Assembly: GCA_001592145.1 (NCBI GenBank)
Contig: BCWJ01000007.1
Location: 62,001-126,000, forward strand
From: Xylanimicrobium pachnodae JCM 13526 = NBRC 107786
Lineage (GTDB): Bacteria > Actinomycetota > Actinomycetes > Actinomycetales > Cellulomonadaceae
Direction: 5' to 3'
Length of the DNA stretch: 64,000 nt
Position numbers and translations under genes: made by a program. Positions 51,515 through 60,356 of the stretch are shown in pieces (position 1 is the first letter of the stretch; the number at the start of each line of letters is the position of its first letter). A model generated the notes under the pieces. That model was not told the DNA's origin. It did no database searches and saw only the letters and a program-made list of their open reading frames with translations.

Positions 51515-52053
51515 CGGGTCTCCCGGAGTCTCGATGCCGCGTCGAGTCTCGATGCCGCGTCGTCCAGCGCCGCTCCCGCGTCGTCGAGCTCGGCGATCGC
51601 GTCGCTCAGGGATGCGTCGTCGTCGGCGCCGAGGGCGACGCGCGCCTGGGCGACGGCGGCGACGCCGTCGGCTACGGCATCCCATGCGGTCAGGCGGCCC
51701 TGGACGGCATCCCGTGCGGCGGCGGGCGGCACGAGCGCGGCCAGGTCGTGCGCCGCCGCGGTGACGGACTCCACCGCGCGGCCGACCGTGGCGTCCGCCG
51801 TGACCGCGGGGAGCAGCCCGTCGCGCACGGACTCCAGCGCGAGCTGCGCGGTCGCGACGGCCGAGGAGGCCTCGTCGAGGTGGTCACCGACGGCGATGAC
51901 GGCACGCTCGCCGTCCGCCCGGCCTGCTTGGGCGCCACAGCCGCCCAGGACGGCGCACGCACAGATCATCCCGGCCAGGACCGCACAGGTCGGAGCGGCA
52001 ACCCGCGAGGCGTTGCGGCGCGAGACGGTGGGTGGGGCTGCGGCACGATTCAC
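51511..52053 (-). CDS. Putative lipoprotein upstream of the NRAMP-like gene
   Basis: This 180-residue protein has a basic N-terminus, a signal helix (PTCAVLAGMICACAVLGGC) and a lipobox VLGGC, so it should be lipid-anchored outside the cell. The mature part is Ala/Asp-rich and helical with a repeated heptad look (DDASLSDAIAELDDAGAALDDAASRLD), so it may form a coiled coil. It is first in the operon; the GTG was chosen because GGAG lies seven bases upstream. No named family was recognised. Confidence 0.68.
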   Translation of the reverse strand: MNRAAAPPTVSRRNASRVAAPTCAVLAGMICACAVLGGCGAQAGRADGERAVIAVGDHLDEASSAVATAQLALESVRDGLLPAVTADATVGRAVESVTAAAHDLAALVPPAAARDAVQGRLTAWDAVADGVAAVAQARVALGADDDASLSDAIAELDDAGAALDDAASRLDAASRLRETR

Positions 52054-52273
52054 GGGCACGCTCCGGCGAGGATCTCCCGTGGGCCGGCGGCGCGCGCGGG
52101 ACGAACTGGACCGGCCCCGCCTCCCGACGCCGGTCCCGCCATGGTGGCGCACGGGGGACGGAACCGCTCGTCATGCCGCGCCCGGGCCTCGTGAGTAGGG
52201 TGTCGGGGAAGAGTCCGGAGCCGGCTCACCGACCGCATGGCGCACCACGTCGTGGCACGGGAGGAGTGGCACA

Positions 52274-53131
52274 GTGACGCATGACCAGTTCCCGCCCCAG
52301 CAGCAGGATCCGCCGGGGCTGACGGAGATGATGGACCCGAGGCCGGACCACGGCGAGCGGAGCTATCAGGGCACGGGCCGCCTGACCGGCCGCCGGGCGC
52401 TCATCACGGGTGGCGACTCCGGCATCGGCCGGGCCACCGCGATCGCGTTCGCGCGCGAGGGCGCCGACGTGGCCATCGGGTACCTGGCCGTCGAGCAGCC
52501 CGACGCCGAGGAGACGGCGCGCCTGGTCCGCGAGGCGGGGCGCACCGCGAGCCTGCTGCCCGGCGACCTGACCGACGAGTCGTTCGCGCGCGGGCTCGCC
52601 GCGCAGGCGGTCGGCGCGCTGGGCGGGCTCGACATCCTGGTGAACAACGCGGGCTACCAGATGGCTCGCGGGACCTCGATCGACACGCTCGACAGCACCG
52701 AGGTGGACCGGGTCATCCGCACCAACCTGTACGCGCTGTTGTGGGTCACGCAGGGTGCGCTCGCCCATCTGTCCCGTGGCGCCTCGATCATCAACGTCTC
52801 CTCGATCCAGGCGTACGAACCGTCGGGGAAGCTGGTCGACTACGCGTCCACCAAGGCGGCGATCAACAACATCACCGTCAACCTGGCCGCGGAGCTCGGG
52901 CCGCGCGGCATCCGCGTCAACGCCGTCGCCCCCGGACCGATCTGGACGCCGCTGCAGCCTGCCACGCAGGAAGCCGAGCACCTGCGGGAGTTCGGCGCGA
53001 AGGTTCCGCTCGGACGCGCGGGCCAGCCGGCGGAGGTGGCACCGGCCCTGGTGTTCCTCGCCTCGGAACGTGATGCGAGCTACGTCTCCGGCACCGTGCT
53101 CGGTGTGACGGGCGGCCGGCCCGTCTTCTGA
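52274..53131 (+). CDS. SDR-family oxidoreductase (general stress protein 39 type)
   Basis: This 285-residue short-chain dehydrogenase starts with a Pro/Gln-rich tail and MMDPRPDHGERSYQGTGRL, which marks the GSP39/YdaD group. The cofactor site is ALITGGDSGIGRATAIAFA, and LVNNAGYQ, INVSSIQAY and the catalytic YASTKAAINN follow. Substrates are unknown; relatives are stress-induced. The GTG is preceded by GGGAGGAG. A TAGGGT at 52196-52201 may be its -10 box. Confidence 0.88.
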   Translation: MTHDQFPPQQQDPPGLTEMMDPRPDHGERSYQGTGRLTGRRALITGGDSGIGRATAIAFAREGADVAIGYLAVEQPDAEETARLVREAGRTASLLPGDLTDESFARGLAAQAVGALGGLDILVNNAGYQMARGTSIDTLDSTEVDRVIRTNLYALLWVTQGALAHLSRGASIINVSSIQAYEPSGKLVDYASTKAAINNITVNLAAELGPRGIRVNAVAPGPIWTPLQPATQEAEHLREFGAKVPLGRAGQPAEVAPALVFLASERDASYVSGTVLGVTGGRPVF

Positions 53132-53178
53132 CCGCGCCGCCGGAGCGCCTGCAGTGCCACGAGAAAGGACGACGAACG

Positions 53179-53817
53179 ATGGTGACCATGCTCCACGAGC
53201 TGCTCGGAGCCCTGACGGGCGGGCAGACGTACCGCACCGGGGAGTTCCGCTACGAGGTGGGAACCGACACCTGGTGGTGGTCGGACGAGATCTACCGGAT
53301 GCACGGCTTCGAGCCCGGTGACGTGGTGCCGACGACGCCGATGATCCTCGCGCACAAGCACCCGCAGGACCGTGACCGCTATGCGGGTGCCCTGGCGAGC
53401 GCGAGCGTGCACGGCGGCATGTTCGGCTCGGTGCACCGCATCGTCGACGCCGCGGGCCGTCACCGCGTGCTCGCGACGATCGGCGAGGCCCATCTGGCTG
53501 ATGACGGCTCCGTCGTCGACATCACCGGGCACTTCGCCGACGTGACGGATGCGGTCCAGGACCTCGCGGCCGCCGAGGCGAGCCGCCAGATCCGCGCCGC
53601 CGACGAGCATCGCGCGGTGATCGACCAGGCTGTCGGGGTGCTCGTGGCCGTCACGGCCCAGCCACCCGCCGCCGTCTTCGACGTCCTGCGGGCGGCGTCC
53701 ATGCACTCGAACACGAAGCTGCACACGCTGGCTCGCCAGGTCGTGGACGCGGCCGCCGGCGGTCACGCAGACGCGATCGGAGCCCTGCTGCCCGGACCTT
53801 GGCACGACGCGCCATAG
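53179..53817 (+). CDS. PAS-ANTAR RNA-binding regulator
   Basis: This 212-residue protein has an N-terminal PAS domain (residues ~15-125, RYEVGTDTWWWSDEIYRMHGF, LAHKHPQDRDRYAGALASA) and a C-terminal ANTAR domain (residues ~145-200, EHRAVIDQAVGVLVAVTAQPPAAVFDVLRAASMHSNTKLHTLARQVV in segments). ANTAR domains bind tandem hairpins and prevent transcription termination. The PAS domain is likely the input. AGAAAGGA lies ahead of the ATG. The targets are unknown. Confidence 0.9.
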   Translation: MVTMLHELLGALTGGQTYRTGEFRYEVGTDTWWWSDEIYRMHGFEPGDVVPTTPMILAHKHPQDRDRYAGALASASVHGGMFGSVHRIVDAAGRHRVLATIGEAHLADDGSVVDITGHFADVTDAVQDLAAAEASRQIRAADEHRAVIDQAVGVLVAVTAQPPAAVFDVLRAASMHSNTKLHTLARQVVDAAAGGHADAIGALLPGPWHDAP

Positions 53818-53912
53818 AAACAAGGCCCGACGGCGAGCAACCGAGCACGAACGCGCGCTCGATTCGCGACCTCCTCCCGGAACGGCAAAGAACTCCCCCT
53901 AACGTGGCAAGC

Positions 53913-56267
53913 ATGGCCACCGAGCACCCCCCTGCGCACCCCGACGCGCCCCGGCGCCTGTCGCGCCGCATGACGGCGGGTCAGCTCCTCGCGCTCCTGC
54001 TCGCCTTCCTCCTGGTCGCCGGTGCCGGGGGCATCCTGGCCGCCGGGTTCCTGCTGCCCGCCGCGGCGGGCGCCCACACCGCCGCGACAGCCACGCGCGC
54101 CGTCCTCGATGAGGTTCCCGCCGAGCTCCAACGGCAGCCACTCGCCCAGGCGTCCACCGTCTACGCCGCAAACGGCGAGCACCTGGCCACGTTCTTCGCC
54201 CAGAACCGGATCGTCGTGCCGCTCGACGAGGTCTCGCCCCACCTGATCAACGCCGTCATCGCCATCGAGGACGAGCGGTTCTTCGAGCACGGCGGCATCG
54301 ACCCGCGCGGCATGATCCGCGCGTTCGTCAACAACCTCCAGCCGGGCACCACGCAGGGCGCGTCGACCATCACCCAGCAGTACGTCAAGAACGTCCTCAT
54401 CGACGCGGCCTACCACGCCGACGACCCGTTCGGCGTGATCGAGGCCCGCGACCAGACCAAGGCCCGCAAGGCCCGCGAGGCCCGGTACGCCATCGCGCTC
54501 GAACAGCAGCTCACCAAGGAGGAGATCCTCCAGGGCTACCTCAACGTGGCCCAGTTCGGCCGGCAGAACATCTTCGGCGTGGAGACGGCCGCGCGGTTCT
54601 TCTTCAACCGGCCCGCCAGCGACCTGACCCCGGTCCAGGCCGCGACGATCGCCGGGATCACCAACGCACCCAGCCGGTTCGACCCCACGGTCAACCCGGA
54701 GCTGTCCGAGCACCGCCGCAACCTGGTGCTGCACCGCATGTGGACGCTCGGTTTCCTCACCGACGAGGAGTGGGACGAGGCGCGCCACACGCCGATCGCC
54801 GACACGCTCGACATCACGCCCGTGCCGCAGGGCTGCCAGGCCGCGCACGACGCCGCGTTCTTCTGCGACTACGTGATCTCCACGATCCGCAGCTCCCCCG
54901 AGTTCGGCGAGACCGAACAGGAGCGGCTCAGCCTGCTGTTCCGCGGCGGTCTGCGCATCCACACCACCATCGACATGGACCTGCAGGCCGAGGCGTCCCG
55001 GGCGGTCAACCAGCACGTACCCGGTGGCAACACGGCCGGCCTGGACGCCGCGATCGTGACCGTGGAACCCGGCACCGGCAAGATCCTCGCGATGGCCCAG
55101 AACGCCCCGTTCGACGCCTCGCGCGACCCGGCCCCGGGCACGACCGCAATCAACTTCTCCGCCGGTCCCGCACACGGCGCCTCCCGCGGCTTCCAGCCCG
55201 GATCGACGTTCAAGACGTTCGTGCTCGCCGAGTGGCTGCGCGAGGGTGGCACGCTCACCGAGACCGTCAACGGCAACCGCGTGGTGCGCCCGCAGAGCGC
55301 CTGGACGTCGTCGTGCGCACGGATCGGCGGCGAGCCGTGGGCTCCGCGCAACGTGGAGGGCGGCGGGCGCGGCCAGATCTCGGTGCTGCGCGCCATGGCC
55401 GACTCGGTCAACACCGCGTTCGCCGACATGTCCACCCAGGTGGACCTGTGCGGCATCCGCGACACGGCCTGGGACATGGGCTTCCGCCCGACGACGAGGC
55501 CGAGCACCGGCGGCCCGGTCACCCTGTTCGAGCCCACCGTCGAGGACATCGAGGTGACCCCCGCGATGATCCTGGGCACGCAGACCGTCTCCCCGCTGGA
55601 CATCGCCGCATCCCACGCCACCCTGGCCGCCGACGGCACCTACTGCGCACCCATGGCGATCACTCGCGTCGTCTTCCCCGACGGCACCACGGCGCACATG
55701 GACCCGGACTGCACCCCGGACGCGCTGGAGCCGGACGTCGCCGCCGCCGTCACCTACGCGCTCCAGGCCGTGATGACGGACGGCACGGGACGTGCCAGCC
55801 AGCTCGCGGGCGGCCGCCCGTCCGCCGGGAAGACGGGCACCAACCAGGGCTCGTCGCAGACGTGGTTCGTGGGCTACACCCCCCAGCTCTCCACCGCCGT
55901 GTGGGTGGGCCAGAGCGCGGGTGAGACCACCCACTTCAACATCAACTTCAACGGCCGGTTCATCCGCACGCTGTTCGGCTCGACGCTGGCCGCGCCCCTG
56001 TGGCAGGACTTCATGAACGCCGCCCATGTGGACCGACCCGTGCTGCCGTTCGCGCAGCCGGACCCGGCGCTCGTGGGCACCGCGTCGCGCTGGGGGGTCA
56101 CCCCGTCCGCCCCGGTCGCACCGCCCGCCGCCGTCCAGGACTCCGAGTCCGAGGCGCCGGCGCCGAGCCCGACGCCGGCGGAGCCACCGGCTCCCCAGCC
56201 CGAACCGCAGCCCGAACCGCAGCCGGCCCCGCAGCCCGACCAGCAGCCCGAGGCGGAGCAGACCTGA
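53913..56267 (+). CDS. Class A penicillin-binding protein (bifunctional)
   Basis: This 784-residue enzyme builds peptidoglycan outside the membrane. A single anchor helix (residues ~22-50) is followed by a GT51 transglycosylase domain (IEDERFFEHGGIDPRGMIRA, QGASTITQQYVKN, KARKAREARYAIALEQQLTK) and a transpeptidase domain with SxxK in GSTFKTF, SVN, and KTG in AGKTGTNQGS. The tail is Pro/Gln/Glu-rich (PQPEPQPEPQPAPQPDQQPE). The ATG lies seven bases after TAACGT, so initiation is probably leaderless. Confidence 0.95.
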   Translation: MATEHPPAHPDAPRRLSRRMTAGQLLALLLAFLLVAGAGGILAAGFLLPAAAGAHTAATATRAVLDEVPAELQRQPLAQASTVYAANGEHLATFFAQNRIVVPLDEVSPHLINAVIAIEDERFFEHGGIDPRGMIRAFVNNLQPGTTQGASTITQQYVKNVLIDAAYHADDPFGVIEARDQTKARKAREARYAIALEQQLTKEEILQGYLNVAQFGRQNIFGVETAARFFFNRPASDLTPVQAATIAGITNAPSRFDPTVNPELSEHRRNLVLHRMWTLGFLTDEEWDEARHTPIADTLDITPVPQGCQAAHDAAFFCDYVISTIRSSPEFGETEQERLSLLFRGGLRIHTTIDMDLQAEASRAVNQHVPGGNTAGLDAAIVTVEPGTGKILAMAQNAPFDASRDPAPGTTAINFSAGPAHGASRGFQPGSTFKTFVLAEWLREGGTLTETVNGNRVVRPQSAWTSSCARIGGEPWAPRNVEGGGRGQISVLRAMADSVNTAFADMSTQVDLCGIRDTAWDMGFRPTTRPSTGGPVTLFEPTVEDIEVTPAMILGTQTVSPLDIAASHATLAADGTYCAPMAITRVVFPDGTTAHMDPDCTPDALEPDVAAAVTYALQAVMTDGTGRASQLAGGRPSAGKTGTNQGSSQTWFVGYTPQLSTAVWVGQSAGETTHFNINFNGRFIRTLFGSTLAAPLWQDFMNAAHVDRPVLPFAQPDPALVGTASRWGVTPSAPVAPPAAVQDSESEAPAPSPTPAEPPAPQPEPQPEPQPAPQPDQQPEAEQT

Positions 56268-56329
56268 GGCCCACGTGGCGCGACACCCATGACTCACGGC
56301 AAGATCGCGGGAGCGACCCGAGGAGACCC

Positions 56330-57433
56330 GTGCGAGACAGCCGCCCCATCACGATGACCGACCGACTGCTGCGCCTGGGGCGGGTCGGCTGGTCCGTCGT
56401 GGGGATCGCCGCCGCGGTGTTCGTCGTCTACACCGCCGTCTCGATGCTCAGCGGCCTGGCCATCCCCCTGGTCGTCGCCGCCGTGGTGGGCCTGCTGCTG
56501 CACCCCGCGGTCGATCGGCTCCAGCGCCTCGGGGTGCCGCGCGGCATCGGTGCGGCCGCCGTGCTGGTGGGCCTGACCGTCGTGATCGGCGTCGCCGTCT
56601 GGCTCACCGTCGTCGGCGTCATCCAGCAGTCCGGGGAGATCATCGACCGCGTCACCCACGGCCTGAGCGAGCTCGCCTCGCTCGAGATCCAGTTCGCGGG
56701 CCGGGCCATCGACCTGTCCATCGTCGACCTGGGCGACGTGACGAGCGCGTTCACGGGTGGGCTCGGCGCGCTCTTCGGCTCCGTGTTCTCCGGCGCGGCC
56801 TCGTTCGCCGTCGGCACGTTCATCGCCGTCTTCTTCCTGTACTACATCCTCGCGGACTGGCCGCGGATCAAGGAGTTCGTCGCGCGGTACGCGGGGACGG
56901 GCGGCCGGTCGGGGCTCGACGTCACCGACGACGTCACGACGACGATGCGCCGCTACTTCGGCGCGATGACGATCTCGAACCTGGTGGCCGCGCTGCTCAT
57001 CTCGATCTTCGCGGCCCTGCTCGGGGTACCGCTCGCCTACACCATCGCGCTGGTCACGTTCGTGACGTCGTACGTCCCGTTCCTCGGGGCGATCTTCTCC
57101 GCCGCGTTCGCCGTGCTCATCGCGCTCGGTTCGCAGGGGCTGGTACCCGCGCTGGTGCTGCTGGTGGTGATCCTCGTCATGCAGAACGTGCTCCAGACGC
57201 TGATCCTCACCAAGCTGTCGTCCGACCGGCTGCGGTTGCACCCCATCGTGAACCTCGGCTCGACAGTGGTGGGCACGGTGTTCGCCGGGCTGCTGGGCGC
57301 GACGCTCTCGGCACCGCTGACCGTCGTCCTGCGCGACGTCATCGGGTACCCGACGCGCCCGCGCGAGGACGCCGCAGCCAGCACGGACGACGATCCGCGC
57401 CCGCGCACGGATACCGGGCAGCCCTCCTCCTAG
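56330..57433 (+). CDS. AI-2E-family transporter (PerM-like)
   Basis: This 367-residue membrane protein has about eight helices and the family pattern VVGLLLHPAVDRLQRLGVPRGIGAAAVLVG near the start, a soluble central segment (LASLEIQFAGRAIDL) and MQNVLQTLILTKLSSDRLRLHPIVNLGSTVVG before the last helices. Members export signals, ions or small molecules; the substrate is unknown here. I use the GTG with GAGGAG six bases upstream. Eight more codons give an ATG as alternative. Confidence 0.87.
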   Translation: MRDSRPITMTDRLLRLGRVGWSVVGIAAAVFVVYTAVSMLSGLAIPLVVAAVVGLLLHPAVDRLQRLGVPRGIGAAAVLVGLTVVIGVAVWLTVVGVIQQSGEIIDRVTHGLSELASLEIQFAGRAIDLSIVDLGDVTSAFTGGLGALFGSVFSGAASFAVGTFIAVFFLYYILADWPRIKEFVARYAGTGGRSGLDVTDDVTTTMRRYFGAMTISNLVAALLISIFAALLGVPLAYTIALVTFVTSYVPFLGAIFSAAFAVLIALGSQGLVPALVLLVVILVMQNVLQTLILTKLSSDRLRLHPIVNLGSTVVGTVFAGLLGATLSAPLTVVLRDVIGYPTRPREDAAASTDDDPRPRTDTGQPSS

Positions 57434-57493
57434 GCTCGTCGACGGCCCGGCCAGGAGTCGCGCACCCGACTTCGGACCTCAGGAGGTGATCAC

Positions 57494-57634
57494 GTGGAAC
57501 CTGCGAGTAGTAGCGGCGAAACCCGCCCCCCGTCTCCTTTCCACTCCTCACCTCCGGAGCTTCGCCATGCCCATGACCGCCACCGCCCTGCTCGACGTCG
57601 CCGGCGTCGAGCTGCTCAAGACCTCCCTGTCTGA
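57494..57634 (+). CDS. Proline-rich upstream ORF overlapping the start of mgtE
   Basis: AGGAGGTGATCAC at 57481-57493 is the exact complement of the 16S rRNA 3' end and stands seven bases before a GTG. That GTG opens a 46-codon frame (MEPASSSGETRPPSPFHSSP then PELRHAHDRHRPARRRR) that is +2 relative to mgtE and runs 68 bases into it. It begins Glu-Pro and carries two PP pairs upstream of the mgtE ATG. Acidic and proline-rich leader peptides such as MgtL regulate Mg transporters in Salmonella; a comparable role here is inference. The leader SD can also pair with TCACCTCC at 57548-57555. Confidence 0.5.
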   Translation: MEPASSSGETRPPSPFHSSPPELRHAHDRHRPARRRRRRAAQDLPV

Positions 57635-58925
57635 CGCCGGTCTCCTGCAGACCGTGCAGACGCTGCACACGCTGCCTGCCGACGAGCAGGTGCTCCACTT
57701 CCGCCTCCTGTCCAAGGACAAGGCGCTGGCCGTGTTCGAGCAGCTCGACACCGGTCAGCAGCAGAACCTGCTGCGCTCGTTCACCCACGAGGCCGCCATC
57801 GAGGCCGTCGAGGCCATGGCGCCCGACGCCCGGGTGCGCCTGCTCGACGAGCTGCCCGCCTCGGTGGCCAAGCGCCTGCTCGACTCCCTGTCGCCCGAGG
57901 AGCGCGCGGCCACCCACGTGCTCATGGGCTACGAGCCCGAGACGGCCGGCCGCATCATGACCACCGAGCTGGCGTCGCTGCGCCGCGACCTGACCGTCGC
58001 GGACGCCCTGACCCGGGTGCGCCAGCAGGCCGCGGACACCGAGACGATCTACACCCTCTACGTCACCAGCCCCACGCACCGGCTCGAAGGGGTGCTCTCG
58101 CTGCGCGAGCTGATCATGGCTCCGGAGGATGCCCGGGTCGAGGACATCATGTCGCGGCGCACCGTGAGCGTGACCACCGACACCGCCCAGGAGGAGGTCG
58201 CCAAGCTCCTCGCGGACCTCGACCTGCTCGCCGTCCCCGTCGTCGACCGGGAGAACCGCCTGGTCGGCATCGTCACGATCGACGACGCCGTCGACATCCT
58301 GGAGGACGAGGCGACCGACGACATCTTCGACCACGCCGGGCTCGCGGACATCACGTCCAACGAGTCGGACCGCTCCGAGGTGCTCGTGGGCGGCAGCCTG
58401 TGGAGCATCTGGAAGGTGCGCCTGCCGTTCCTGTTCATCACGCTCGTCGCCGGCGTGCTCGCAGGCCTGGTCATCGAGAGCTTCGAGGAGGCGCTGTACG
58501 CGATCGCCGCGGTGGCCGTGTTCATCCCGCTGATCATGGACATGGGCGGCAACGTGGGCACCCAGTCGTCGACCGTGTTCGCGCGCGGGGTCGTGCTCGG
58601 GCACATCCACCTCACGCAGTTCCGCCGCCACTTCCTCAAGGAGATCGGGGTCGGTCTCAGCCTGGGCGTCCTGGTGGGCACCCTGGCCGGCGTGATCGCC
58701 GCCGTGTGGCAGGGCATGCCGCTGCTGGGCCTCGCCGTCGGGCTCGCCCTGACGGCCACCATGACGCTCGCCTCGCTGCTCGGCTTCCTGGTGCCGTTCG
58801 TGCTCGTCAAGCTCAACGTCGATCAGGCCGCCGGGGCCGCGCCGATCATCACGTCCATCAAGGACGTGGCGGGCCTGCTGATCTACTTCGGCTTCGTGAC
58901 CCTGTTCCTGTCGCACCTGATGTAA
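57567..58925 (+). CDS. mgtE: Magnesium transporter MgtE
   Basis: This 452-residue Mg2+ channel has the cytosolic helical N-domain (residues ~1-135), two CBS domains (EDIMSRRTVSVTTDTAQEEVAKLLADLDLLAVPVVD in segments), the plug helix and five membrane helices with the pore motif MDMGGNVGTQSSTVFARG. It imports Mg2+ and closes when cytosolic Mg2+ is high. I start at MPMTATALL, with a modest CCGGAG ahead. The longer in-frame alternative would start inside the SD of the upstream ORF. Its 3' end overlaps the opposite MFS gene by 68 bases. Confidence 0.94.
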   Translation: MPMTATALLDVAGVELLKTSLSDAGLLQTVQTLHTLPADEQVLHFRLLSKDKALAVFEQLDTGQQQNLLRSFTHEAAIEAVEAMAPDARVRLLDELPASVAKRLLDSLSPEERAATHVLMGYEPETAGRIMTTELASLRRDLTVADALTRVRQQAADTETIYTLYVTSPTHRLEGVLSLRELIMAPEDARVEDIMSRRTVSVTTDTAQEEVAKLLADLDLLAVPVVDRENRLVGIVTIDDAVDILEDEATDDIFDHAGLADITSNESDRSEVLVGGSLWSIWKVRLPFLFITLVAGVLAGLVIESFEEALYAIAAVAVFIPLIMDMGGNVGTQSSTVFARGVVLGHIHLTQFRRHFLKEIGVGLSLGVLVGTLAGVIAAVWQGMPLLGLAVGLALTATMTLASLLGFLVPFVLVKLNVDQAAGAAPIITSIKDVAGLLIYFGFVTLFLSHLM

Positions 58926-60207
58926 GTGGTGACGGGGCCACCGAGTGACGGCGCCGTGAACCGAGCAGCACGCCCGCCAGCCCCACCACGACGAACACGG
59001 GCACCACGAGGAACGCGGTGTGCACGCCCACCTGGTCCGCGAGCGCCCCGAGCAGGAACGGCACGACGCCGATGGCGATGCCGGTGGCGACGGTGGTCAC
59101 GGACTGCGCGGAGTCGACCGGGCCGCGCGCGGCGGCGAGGAAGAGCGCGTTGCCGAGCGGGAAGAGCAGGCCGACTCCGAGCCCGGAGACGGTCAGGCCC
59201 ACGATGGCGACGGCCGGGACCGTCGCGGTCCACAGCACCGCCCATCCGAGGCCGGCCACCACGAACGCGACGGCGACGAGCGGTACGGCGCCCCAGCGGC
59301 GCGTGGCCGGCCCGCACGTGAGGCGGCTCAGGGCCATGCCCGCGATGAGGCCGGAGGTGCTGCCCGCGGCGAGCCCGGCGGAGGCGCCCGTGGAGGCGGT
59401 GAGCAGGGAGGCCGCCCAGAACGTGGTGGCGAACTCGATGGCCGTCGCGCTGACCACGGCGGCCAGGAGCAGCCACGCCCTGCGGTCGAGCGCGAGCTTC
59501 CCGTCGTCGGTGCTCCCGGCGTCGCCGCGATCCGGGGCGCGCAGGGGCGCGTCCGCCGCGACGGTGCGCGACCAGAGGAGGAACGTGGCGACGATGATCG
59601 GGACGGAGACGAACATCGCGGCGCGCCAGCCGAACCCGAGTCCCACCGCGACGCCGAGCAGGATCGGTCCGATGACGCCGGCGACGGTGCCGAGCCCGTT
59701 CCCGGTGGTGAGCGCGGTCGCGGCGGACCGGGGCCCCAGATGCAGCACCAGCCCGGCCGTGCCGCCGCCCAGGGCCAGGTTCCCCCCGACGGACATCACG
59801 ACGACGGCGGCGAGCCCGAGCGCGAACCAGGGCGCCAGGAGGAAGCCGACCAGTCCTGCCCCGAGCAGGACGGCGGCGAGCAGGAGCTGGCGGCGTCGCC
59901 CGAGACGGGGCACGGCGCGCGGCATGAGCAGCCCTGCGCCCACGGCACCGACAGCCATGGCGGTGCCGTGCAGGCCGGTCAGCGTGTCGCTGAGGCCGCG
60001 TTCCGCCCCGAGGAGCTGGGTGGCGGGGCCGAACAGGTACAGGACCCAGCCCCACAGGGCGAACGTCGCGAACATCGACCAGGTGAACCGGTCGGCGCCG
60101 AGCGGGCTCCCCGGGTCACGGGCCGGTCCGGTGCCTGCCCGGGCCGTGACGGCCCGTGCGGAGGAGACCCCTGCGGCGGGGGCGGTTGCGGGGCTCTCGG
60201 GTGCCAC
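58858..60207 (-). CDS. MFS transporter
   Basis: This 449-residue major-facilitator protein has a Pro/Ala-rich N-terminal tail (to about residue 50) and twelve helices: SMFATFALWGWVLYLFGP, VGAGLLMPRAVPRLGRRRQLL (the loop 2-3 motif A position) and IGVVPFLLGALADQVGVHTAF near the end. The substrate is unknown. The GTG has AAGGA six bases ahead. The last ~23 residues are Ser/Arg-rich and overlap the end of mgtE on the other strand. A second, shadow frame in the same region lacks membrane helices. Confidence 0.86.
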   Translation of the reverse strand: MAPESPATAPAAGVSSARAVTARAGTGPARDPGSPLGADRFTWSMFATFALWGWVLYLFGPATQLLGAERGLSDTLTGLHGTAMAVGAVGAGLLMPRAVPRLGRRRQLLLAAVLLGAGLVGFLLAPWFALGLAAVVVMSVGGNLALGGGTAGLVLHLGPRSAATALTTGNGLGTVAGVIGPILLGVAVGLGFGWRAAMFVSVPIIVATFLLWSRTVAADAPLRAPDRGDAGSTDDGKLALDRRAWLLLAAVVSATAIEFATTFWAASLLTASTGASAGLAAGSTSGLIAGMALSRLTCGPATRRWGAVPLVAVAFVVAGLGWAVLWTATVPAVAIVGLTVSGLGVGLLFPLGNALFLAAARGPVDSAQSVTTVATGIAIGVVPFLLGALADQVGVHTAFLVVPVFVVVGLAGVLLGSRRRHSVAPSPLTSGATGTGSRSRSRSAGPPRP

Positions 60208-60356
60208 GGCGGTCCTTGCGTTCGGTCCTGGTGCGCGCGACCTCGCGGCACCCTCCCCAGCATGACGCGCGGCGGCCGGGGGGCGTGACGCGGTGGCGGG
60301 CGGTGGTGCCCCACCCGTCCGGTTCCCGGCGATCGCCCGGGAGGTCGGTCGGGAGG

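Noticed and set aside
57434-57566. M-box (ykoK) magnesium riboswitch upstream of mgtE
   Set aside because: None of the conserved M-box elements could be found. The upstream ORF and SD pairing explain the region better.
57486-57566. Upstream GTG as the mgtE start (27 extra residues)
   Set aside because: That GTG lies inside the AGGAGGTGATC sequence and so has no SD of its own. The added residues are unlike the MgtE N-domain.
58883-60055. Second minus-strand open frame within the MFS gene
   Set aside because: It is rich in Arg and has no membrane helices, while the alternative frame gives a normal twelve-helix transporter.
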